A DNA stretch of 58,564 bases. It comes from JAQUCI01 sp034932685 (GTDB lineage: Bacteria > Bacillota_I > Bacilli_A > Erysipelotrichales > Erysipelotrichaceae). Position numbers and translations under genes: made by a program. The notes beneath the pieces were generated by a model, which was not told the origin of the DNA, did not search any database, and was given only the letters and a program-made list of their open reading frames with translations. The stretch is taken from contig JAYFOM010000009.1 of the NCBI GenBank assembly GCA_034932685.1, positions 1-58,564 of the forward strand, written 5' to 3'. Positions within the stretch are counted from its first letter, which is position 1. Each line of letters opens with the position of its first letter. Shown piece by piece: positions 52,160 through 58,564 of the stretch.

Positions 52160-52812
52160 TGTTATCAAAACGACTTAATGCTATTGCTTCATTAGTAGAT
52201 AAAGACATGGTCATTGCTGATATTGGCACCGACCATGCTTTTTTACCTATATATTTAATTAAACATGAAATTATAAAGAAAGCATATGCTTTTGATAATA
52301 AAATAGGACCACTTAAACAAGCTATCAAAAATATCAATGACAATAGATTAAGTGATAGTATCATTGCTTATCAAGCAAATGGATTAGAAAACTTACCATC
52401 TGATGTTAATACAATCATCATTGCTGGTATGGGCGTTAATACGATCATCGATATCTTAAATCAAGAGATTGATAAGGTTAAGAAACTTGATTGTCTAATC
52501 TTACAACCAAATAATAATGTCTATTTATTACGCTCTTGGCTTAATAAGCAGGGCTTTATGATAAGTGATGAATTATTGATAAAAGATTATAAGTATTATC
52601 AAGTAGTTGTTGCAAGTCCTTTAAAAAAAGGACAATATAATGAGCTTGAAGTTTATTTTGGACCGTGTTTGTTAAATAAAAAAGATGATATCTTTATTGA
52701 GTATCATCTTGAACGATATCAAAAATTGAAAGTTATCTACCAAAATCATCCCAAAAAAGCGATTAATGAAGATTTCTTAATGTTACAAACATTATTTAAA
52801 GAATTGCTTTAG
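52159..52812 (+). CDS. trmK: tRNA (adenine22-N1)-methyltransferase
   Basis: 217 aa. VIADIGTDHAFLPIYLI is the SAM-binding motif of TrmK, then IIAGMGVNTI and LILQPNNNVYLLRSWL. It methylates A22 of tRNA. The start shares a base with the rpoD stop. The last 17 bases overlap the convergent ispH gene. Confidence 0.93.
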   Translation: MLSKRLNAIASLVDKDMVIADIGTDHAFLPIYLIKHEIIKKAYAFDNKIGPLKQAIKNINDNRLSDSIIAYQANGLENLPSDVNTIIIAGMGVNTIIDILNQEIDKVKKLDCLILQPNNNVYLLRSWLNKQGFMISDELLIKDYKYYQVVVASPLKKGQYNELEVYFGPCLLNKKDDIFIEYHLERYQKLKVIYQNHPKKAINEDFLMLQTLFKELL

Positions 52813-53695
52813 TGATTTCAGGAATATTTTTTTCAGTCTGAAAATTAGTTAAGTAATCTATTACTTGCTGAGTTAAGGCAGTAGGGGTACTTGCACCACT
52901 GGTAACTGCTACTTTGTTTATGTTGATCAAATCTTCAATATTGATATCCTTTACTGATTCGATCAAACATACTTTAGTACTATTGTTTTTGGCTAAACGA
53001 ACTAAATTCATTGTATTGTTACTGTTAGGATCACCTACAATATATGTTAGATCAACTTTTTCTAGGTTCAAGATTGCTTGTTGTCTAACGCGTGTGGCTG
53101 AACATATTTCCTCATATATAATAGCAAAAGGATAGTATTTGTTTATTTGTTGATGTAAGTAAGCAATGTCATTGATACTCATAGTAGTTTGATTGATCAC
53201 CATAATTTTATCAGTTGTAAGCTTTAAATTATTAATATCATCTAATGATGTTATCAAATATATTGGCGAGTTTTTTTTCAATACTGATAATGATTCAGGA
53301 TGATTTTTGACCCCTATATACAAGACAGTATAACCATTATCAAGGAATTCATTTATGATTATCTGTGTCTTTTTAACATCATTACAAGTTGCATCAATGA
53401 TCATCAAACCTTTATCTCTTGCTTTCTGATAAACTTCTTCACTGGTTCCATGTGCACTAAAAATAACAATACCGGAATCAATACAATCAATAAGTTCACT
53501 TCTTGACTTATGTAAATCATCTAATGTGATAATATTCAGATCAAACAAAGCCTCAACAACATATTTGTTATGAACAAGTCGACCAAGGATATATATTGGT
53601 TCATTAGGATATTTATCACGGGTTTGTTTTGCGATATTGATCGCATTTACAACTCCCTTACAATAACCACGAGGGGTAACACTAATTACTTTCAT
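52796..53695 (-). CDS. ispH: 4-hydroxy-3-methylbut-2-enyl diphosphate reductase
   Basis: 299 aa. Cluster Cys in PRGYCKGVVNAI, IDATCNDVKK and EEICSATRVRQ; substrate His in GRLVHNKYV and FSAHGTSEEV. It is the last MEP-pathway enzyme, making IPP and DMAPP. The 3' end overlaps trmK, and no terminator is seen there. Confidence 0.96.
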   Translation of the reverse strand: MKVISVTPRGYCKGVVNAINIAKQTRDKYPNEPIYILGRLVHNKYVVEALFDLNIITLDDLHKSRSELIDCIDSGIVIFSAHGTSEEVYQKARDKGLMIIDATCNDVKKTQIIINEFLDNGYTVLYIGVKNHPESLSVLKKNSPIYLITSLDDINNLKLTTDKIMVINQTTMSINDIAYLHQQINKYYPFAIIYEEICSATRVRQQAILNLEKVDLTYIVGDPNSNNTMNLVRLAKNNSTKVCLIESVKDINIEDLININKVAVTSGASTPTALTQQVIDYLTNFQTEKNIPEITKAIL

Positions 53696-53710
53696 TTAAT
53701 CACCATAACC

Positions 53711-53716
53711 ATTATA
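53711..53716 (-). promoter_or_regulatory. -10 box of ispH
   Basis: The minus strand reads TATAAT at 53711-53716; no -35 is evident. The start near 53704 coincides with the ribosome site GGTGAT (53699-53704). Confidence 0.5.
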
Positions 53717-53766
53717 ATATATTTTGAGTTATAACTATAGCATTTAGCATACAAGGAGGTTTAGAT

Positions 53767-55122
53767 ATGACACTTACACCATATGGTTTCAATGATATAA
53801 CAAACAAGTTTCTGGCATTAAACAACTTTATTGAGCTTACAGAAGTACAAAAGAAGGTTATTCCGATTGTTTTAAAGGGATATGATCTAATTGCTATTTC
53901 AGCAACAGGAACAGGTAAGACGCATGCTTTTTTAATTCCTTTGATGGAAATGATAAACATTAATGAAAATTGCGTTCAAGCTGTAATAACCGCACCAACA
54001 CGTGAATTAGCAATGCAGATATATCAGAATAGCCTGATCATGAAAAAGGCTTTACCTGCGTTAAATATTAAGCTTATAAGTGGGGGCACTAATCGTCAAA
54101 AGGTTAGTGATAAGCTAAAAGTTCAACCACACATAGTGATAGGGACACCAGGCAGAATCAAAGATCTATTTTTACAAGAAGAAACATTATTAGTTAATAC
54201 TGCCAAGATAATGGTCATTGATGAAGGCGATATGACGCTTGAGTATGGTTTTATGGATGACATTGATGCTATCGCAGGTAAAATGGGTAAGAAACTTCAG
54301 ATGTTGGTTTTTAGCGCTACAATACCACAAGGATTAAAACCTTTTTTAAAGAAATACATGTTTCAGCCTAAGACAATAAAAGTAGATGAAAGCTTAAAAT
54401 TTAGTCCAAAGATCGATCATATTCTAATACCATGTAAACACAAAGCCTATCATCATGCTTTACTTGAAATATTACCAGGATTTCAACCATATGTCTGTTT
54501 GATTTTTGCTAATAAAAGAGAAGAAGCAGCTTTAACAGCTGATTATTTACGTGATCATAATTATCGGGTACTAGAGTTGCATGGTGATTTGACATCCAGA
54601 AAGCGTAAACAAGCTTTAGCGAGTTTAAATGCTGGGGATTATCAATATATAGTTGCAACCGATATTGCATCAAGAGGACTTGATGTTGACGCCGTATCAC
54701 ATGTTGTATCATTAGGGTTTCCTACTGATCTAAATTTCTACATTCATCGTAGTGGTAGAACTGGTAGAAGTGGAAGAGAAGGCATATGTTATGCTCTTTA
54801 TCAGCCAAAAGATGAAAGAAGTATACGCTTACTAAAAGAAAAAGGTATCAAATTTAAACATCAAGTTTATCGTAATGAAAATTGGCAAACATTAAAACCT
54901 TTTGATCATCAAAGAATAAAGAAACCAACAGAACTTGATAGAGAAATAGCAAAAATAGTAACAAAAAAAGAAACGGTAAAGCCGGGTTATAAGAAAAGAA
55001 GAGCTGCTGAAATTGCTAAATTGAAACAAAAAAAGAAAAGAGAAATGATTAAAAAATCAATCAGTGAGCAAAAGAAAGAACGTGCTAAAGCAAAGCAAAG
55101 AGAACAAAAAAATACTGATTAG
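53767..55122 (+). CDS. cshB: DEAD-box RNA helicase, CshB-like, with DEGD motif
   Basis: 451 aa. SATGTGKTHAF (motif I), PTRELAMQI (Ia), GTPGRI (Ib), IDEGDM (motif II, 152-155), FSATIP (III), VATDIASRGLD (V) and HRSGRTGRSG (VI). Motif II reads DEGD instead of DEAD. A Lys/Arg-rich tail (about 395-451) probably binds RNA. Bacillus cshB lies in the same rpoD-region cluster. AAGGAGG precedes the ATG. Confidence 0.9.
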   Translation: MTLTPYGFNDITNKFLALNNFIELTEVQKKVIPIVLKGYDLIAISATGTGKTHAFLIPLMEMININENCVQAVITAPTRELAMQIYQNSLIMKKALPALNIKLISGGTNRQKVSDKLKVQPHIVIGTPGRIKDLFLQEETLLVNTAKIMVIDEGDMTLEYGFMDDIDAIAGKMGKKLQMLVFSATIPQGLKPFLKKYMFQPKTIKVDESLKFSPKIDHILIPCKHKAYHHALLEILPGFQPYVCLIFANKREEAALTADYLRDHNYRVLELHGDLTSRKRKQALASLNAGDYQYIVATDIASRGLDVDAVSHVVSLGFPTDLNFYIHRSGRTGRSGREGICYALYQPKDERSIRLLKEKGIKFKHQVYRNENWQTLKPFDHQRIKKPTELDREIAKIVTKKETVKPGYKKRRAAEIAKLKQKKKREMIKKSISEQKKERAKAKQREQKNTD

Positions 55123-55127
55123 TAATT

Positions 55128-55167
55128 ACGAGGTTAAAATTGTATTTATACATTTGACCTCGTTTTT
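55128..55167. terminator. Terminator between cshB and ispG
   Basis: ACGAGGT (55128-55134) pairs with ACCTCGT (55157-55163), with further pairing inside, followed by five T on the plus strand. It serves cshB and possibly the convergent ispG. Confidence 0.75.
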
Positions 55168-55191
55168 AATTACGAATACAAGACCTGTATA

Positions 55192-56256
55192 TTACTGTTT
55201 TTTAATAAAATCATTTATTTCTTTAACTAACTCTTCATAAATCAAATTTTGTGGTATTTTGCGTATTACTTCACCTTTTCTAAACAATAATGCTTCGTTT
55301 TTACCACCAGCAATCCCAATATCAGCTCGTGATGCCTCTTGTGGACCATTTACAGCACAACCCATAATCGCTACTGTAATATCAGCTTTGATAGTAGCGA
55401 GATATTCTTCAATGCGCTTTGCGATTGGTAACATGTCGTATTGAATACGACCACATGTTGGACAACTAATCAAATTGGGAACTTTATCGATCAAGTTAAA
55501 ACACTTAAGTAATTGTTTACCAATTTTCATTTCATCAACAGGATCACAGCTTGCACTAATTCTGATAGTATCACCTATCCCTTGGGCAAGTAGGGCACCT
55601 AATGCAGCAGATGACTTTATCGCTGATATATCATATGTGCCAGCTTCTGTAACTCCTAAGTGTAATGGGTATGGATAACGTTCAGCAGCTAGTTGATAAG
55701 TATCAATTGTAAGCATGACATCACTTGATTTAAATGAAATTATTATTTCATTAAAATTTAGCTTTTCTAAAAGATCAACATGCTTTTGAGCACTTTCGAT
55801 CATTGCTTCTTTGCAGGGTCCGCCATACTTGAAAAGTAATTCCCTTTCAAGAGAACCACTATTTATACCAATACGAATTGGAATATTATGAAATTTACAA
55901 GCACTAACCACTTCTTTGACTTTAGTCATTGAACCGATATTGCCAGGGTTTAATCTAATTTTATCAATACCATTTTCAATAGACAATAAAGCTAATTGAT
56001 GGTCAAAATGAATATCAGCCACTAAGGGTAAAGCAACTGATTTTTTAATTTCTTTGATAGCTAAAGCGTCTTCTTTATCAAAAATAGCAAATCTAACTAG
56101 TTCACAACCAGCATTTTCAAGATCATTGATTTGTTTTATCGATGCATTGATATCTTTTGTTTTTGTATTAAGCATTGATTGTAATATAACTTTATTTTGA
56201 TGTCCAATTGTTAAGTTTTTAATTTGTACTGCTTTTGTTTCTGTTCTTTTATACAT
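55192..56256 (-). CDS. ispG: 4-hydroxy-3-methylbut-2-en-1-yl diphosphate synthase
   Basis: 354 aa. A TIM barrel (LPLVADIHFDHQLAL, IRLNPGNIG, IRIGINSGSLE) and a C-terminal [4Fe-4S] domain (ISCPTCGR, MGCAVNGPQEA). It is the penultimate MEP step; with ispH 2 kb away the last two steps are both here, each as a single minus-strand gene. AAAGGA precedes the ATG. Confidence 0.96.
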   Translation of the reverse strand: MYKRTETKAVQIKNLTIGHQNKVILQSMLNTKTKDINASIKQINDLENAGCELVRFAIFDKEDALAIKEIKKSVALPLVADIHFDHQLALLSIENGIDKIRLNPGNIGSMTKVKEVVSACKFHNIPIRIGINSGSLERELLFKYGGPCKEAMIESAQKHVDLLEKLNFNEIIISFKSSDVMLTIDTYQLAAERYPYPLHLGVTEAGTYDISAIKSSAALGALLAQGIGDTIRISASCDPVDEMKIGKQLLKCFNLIDKVPNLISCPTCGRIQYDMLPIAKRIEEYLATIKADITVAIMGCAVNGPQEASRADIGIAGGKNEALLFRKGEVIRKIPQNLIYEELVKEINDFIKKQ

Positions 56257-56275
56257 ATCAATTTTCCTTTTATTA

Positions 56276-56284
56276 ATTATAACA
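56276..56284 (-). promoter_or_regulatory. Extended -10 promoter of ispG
   Basis: The minus strand reads TGTTATAAT. The start near 56269 falls in the AAAAGGAAAA ribosome site, a leader of about 13 nt. Confidence 0.6.
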
Positions 56285-56328
56285 TATACATTTCTTTATC
56301 TTTCATATTAAAACGTAGATGTTTATAT

Positions 56329-56334
56329 TATAAT
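56329..56334 (+). promoter_or_regulatory. -10 box of the PBP2 gene
   Basis: TATAAT at 56329-56334, no clear -35. The start near 56341 is inside AAAAGGAA (56338-56345). Confidence 0.5.
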
Positions 56335-56350
56335 GATAAAAGGAAATATG

Positions 56351-58411
56351 ATGCAAAGAAATATAAAACGAAAAAAACGAGAGAAAAAAACAACGATCGC
56401 CAAACATGACAACGAGAATCGTAATATATTGTTTGAAACCGATCTTATCATAACTAGACGAATGCGAGTAGTAGGAGGCGTTATCGTCGTTTTAATGATG
56501 ATATTGTTAGCAAGACAATATCAAGTGCAAATTATCAATCAACAAAGTTATGCTACAAAACTAGCTGCCTATACAAGTCGTTTTCGAAAGATTACAACAC
56601 CAAGAGGTGAAATTAGTGATCGAAACTATAATTTATTGGTTACAAATCGTCAAGTAATTGAAATAGTATACTATCCTGCTCAAAATGCGACATCACAAAG
56701 CGAATGGGAGCTTGCAGAGCGTTTTGCGATGAACTTTAATATTAGTGGTGAGACTCTTACTAATCGCGATCTTAAAGATCTATTTATTCATGTTTATCCA
56801 CGTATTGCATCAGATAAGATTAAAGATGAGGAGTGGAGTGATTATTATAGTGGCAAATTAAGCGATAATCAGATATATCTACTAAAACTTGAGCGTATTG
56901 ATCAAAATGATATTGCAAGCTTAACACAACAAGAAAGAAATACCTGGAGTGTCTATACATTAATGAAATCAGCAACCGTTAGTCAGTTTGCGGTAATTAA
57001 AAGTGACGTATCTTTTGAAGAAACGTCGTACTTTTTAGAGCACAATGAAGAATACCGTGGTTTTGATATAACGATTGATTGGGAAAGGCAGTACAATTAT
57101 GGTAGCTTGTTACGCAACATTTTTGGATCAGTCACTACCACTCGTAGCGGTTTACCAGCTGAAAGATTAAATTACTATCTTGCTCTTGATTATTCGCGAA
57201 ATGAAAAAGTAGGCAGATCAGGGATTGAATTACAATATGAGCAATTATTGAGTGGCGAAAGATCAATTTACAATCTTCGTTATAACAGTGATGGTTTGGC
57301 TGTTTTAAATGAGGTAAGTGCAGGCTCAAGAGGATATGATCTAAGACTTGCTCTTGATATTGATTTTCAAGCTGAGGTAGAACAGATTGTTATTGATAAT
57401 TTCGAGCTGCACAAAGGAAATGAATATCGACAATATTGGAATACAACGTATGTTGTTGTTATGAACCCAAATAATGGTGATTTATTAGCACTGGTGGGCA
57501 TGAAAAATAGTAATGGTGTATATTACAATGATCCCGTATCAACTTATACCGAAAGTGTAGTAATAGGCTCGGCTGTCAAAGGAGCAACGCTTTACATAGG
57601 ATTAGACACAGGTGTAGTTAAAAAGGGAGAATATATCATTGATCAGCCGATTAAGATAAAAGATACGCCTTTAAAATCATCACATCGCAATTTAGGTCGT
57701 ATCAATGACTTAACAGCGTTATCAATGTCAAGTAACGTTTATATGTTCAACATTGCTATGCGTTTAGGTAAAGCAAACTATCAATATGATCAACCATTGA
57801 ACATTGATATCAGTGCTTTTGATGTGATGCGCAATTATTTTAGTCAATTTGGCTTGGGAGTCTTAACTGGGATCGACGCTCCAAATGAGGGTGTAGGATA
57901 TCAAGGAAATTCAACATTAGCGGGTCATTTGTTAGACTATGCGATAGGTCAGTTCTCAACTTACACGCCAATGCAAATGGCACAATACGCATCGACGATC
58001 GCTAATGGTGGTTATTTAGTAAAACCACGATTATTAATTGAAGCGTATTTTCCACAAACTAATACAATAGCTTATCAAAATAGTGTGACTATCTTATCAT
58101 CTCTTGATAATGATGAAGCCATCAAACGCATTCAACAAGGATTTAGAAGTTGTGTGACTGAAGGTTTGTGTAAAGCATATTTAAATGATTTAAATGTACC
58201 AGTAGCGGCTAAAACAGGTACTGCTGAAAATACTGTTATTAATAATTCGTCTATTTCTTCACCAAACTCAACTTTGGTTGCTTACGCGCCTACTGAGAAT
58301 GCTGAAATTGCGATTGCTTGTGCCGCTGTTAATGCTTGGAATACTAAAACGCAAACAAATATTTGCCAGAAAATAACAAGTGAGATAATAGCTGCTTACT
58401 TCAATAAATAG
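56351..58411 (+). CDS. Class B penicillin-binding protein (PBP2-like transpeptidase)
   Basis: 686 aa. A basic cytoplasmic tail and a membrane helix (about 40-56), the dimerisation domain (TTPRGEISDRNYNLL, RSGIELQYEQLLSG), and the transpeptidase with SAVK (Ser407), SSN near 460, and KTGTAE (Lys621). It cross-links peptidoglycan. Whether it serves elongation (PbpA/MrdA) or division (FtsI) is not settled; no mre or rod genes adjoin it. ATG 56351 is preferred for spacing. No terminator is seen. Confidence 0.92.
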   Translation: MQRNIKRKKREKKTTIAKHDNENRNILFETDLIITRRMRVVGGVIVVLMMILLARQYQVQIINQQSYATKLAAYTSRFRKITTPRGEISDRNYNLLVTNRQVIEIVYYPAQNATSQSEWELAERFAMNFNISGETLTNRDLKDLFIHVYPRIASDKIKDEEWSDYYSGKLSDNQIYLLKLERIDQNDIASLTQQERNTWSVYTLMKSATVSQFAVIKSDVSFEETSYFLEHNEEYRGFDITIDWERQYNYGSLLRNIFGSVTTTRSGLPAERLNYYLALDYSRNEKVGRSGIELQYEQLLSGERSIYNLRYNSDGLAVLNEVSAGSRGYDLRLALDIDFQAEVEQIVIDNFELHKGNEYRQYWNTTYVVVMNPNNGDLLALVGMKNSNGVYYNDPVSTYTESVVIGSAVKGATLYIGLDTGVVKKGEYIIDQPIKIKDTPLKSSHRNLGRINDLTALSMSSNVYMFNIAMRLGKANYQYDQPLNIDISAFDVMRNYFSQFGLGVLTGIDAPNEGVGYQGNSTLAGHLLDYAIGQFSTYTPMQMAQYASTIANGGYLVKPRLLIEAYFPQTNTIAYQNSVTILSSLDNDEAIKRIQQGFRSCVTEGLCKAYLNDLNVPVAAKTGTAENTVINNSSISSPNSTLVAYAPTENAEIAIACAAVNAWNTKTQTNICQKITSEIIAAYFNK

Positions 58412-58494
58412 TTTATATCTAAATGTATACTTGTAAATGATGTGAGACCAAATTCTAAGAATAAAAAATGTCATCATGTAAAATAATATTTAAG

Positions 58495-58564
58495 TTAGTT
58501 ATTTAGTTTTTCTCTCATTTCAAGAGGTGTTAGATAATTAAGTGTGGCCATTGGGATGTTGTTT
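58495..58564 (-). mobile_element. C-terminal end of a probable IS3-like transposase
   Basis: The minus strand reads in from the right edge for 22 codons and stops at 58495-58497. The peptide NNIPMATLNYLTPLEMREK fits the end of an rve-type integrase core (YNN-x-R-x-x-x-LxYxTPxE). Only the tail is in the window. The IS end would lie a little to the left, between 58412 and 58494, but I cannot identify its terminal repeat. Confidence 0.5.

Noticed and set aside
1..58564. UGA-as-Trp (Mycoplasma/Spiroplasma) genetic code
   Set aside because: Many conserved genes end at TGA at the expected length (recA, era, recO context, thyA neighbours), and Trp residues are encoded by TGG, so UGA is stop.
1..58564. 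tRNA genes, CRISPR arrays, prophage or defence islands
   Set aside because: No cloverleaf-like segment, no spaced direct-repeat array, and no phage, restriction or toxin-antitoxin proteins were recognised.

Overview
The window is a stretch of housekeeping chromosome from a low-GC, walled bacterium of the Bacillota, most likely from the Erysipelotrichia or another Bacilli branch near the Mollicutes. Reasons: the DNA is very AT-rich; most genes have a strong AAGGAGG-type ribosome site; UGA is used as stop at many genes and Trp is UGG, so the code is standard; the RNase P RNA resembles the Bacillus type; peptidoglycan enzymes (ponA, a class B PBP, murE, gpsB, rodZ) are present; and gene order follows several Bacillus subtilis clusters but without their sporulation genes. 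No tRNA, rRNA, CRISPR or prophage was seen. A probable transposase tail enters at the right edge.

Layout: 1-5124, a C39-like lipoprotein divergent from a four-gene mannose-family PTS operon, convergent with a divergent nagA-like gene. 5246-10792, vanZ then yqeG-yqeH-yhbY-nadD/yqeK fusion-rsfS-yqeM-mtnN-TVP38, tightly overlapped. 10888-12519, three poorly known genes (zinc ribbon, anchored thioredoxin-like, YpmB-like). 12523-18318, dnaD-nth convergent with ponA-recU, then gpsB and rnpB. 18356-24085, rodZ-pgsA-cinA(C)-recA, rny-ymdB, ferredoxin. 24120-32390, miaB, rnjB, ftsK, the M16 pair and a tail-anchored protein. 32489-34923, ssb-like, thyA-folA-plsC. 34965-41939, scpA-scpB-rluB-rsmE-unknown-mtaB-murE-deoC. 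42144-47735, rpsU, serine hydrolase-phoH-ybeY-cdd-era-recO. 47802-58411, glyS-dnaG-rpoD-trmK, ispH (-), cshB, ispG (-), PBP2. No gene-free stretch exceeds 300 bases; the longest are 1116-1350 and 41940-42202, and both look regulatory.

The genes cover cell-wall synthesis and division, RNA decay and maturation (rny, rnjB, rnpB, ybeY, phoH), ribosome assembly (yqeH, yhbY, rsfS, era, rluB, rsmE), chromosome handling (ftsK, scpAB, recA, recU, recO, dnaD, dnaG), the last two MEP isoprenoid steps, thymidylate/folate and nucleoside salvage, and sugar uptake.

No new multi-gene defence or metabolic system is evident. The most notable signals are: a NadD-YqeK fusion whose nucleotidyltransferase active site is gone; a recurring promoter design in which the -10 box nearly abuts the ribosome site, predicting leaders of only about 9-18 nt; RNase P RNA whose P1 helix uses the last codons of gpsB; a 30-bp-spaced direct repeat between the divergent lipoprotein and PTS promoters; a NagA-like enzyme with an altered metal site; and a small tail-anchored protein coupled to the M16 peptidase pair. 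Functional statements rest on motifs and gene order read by eye, with no database search.
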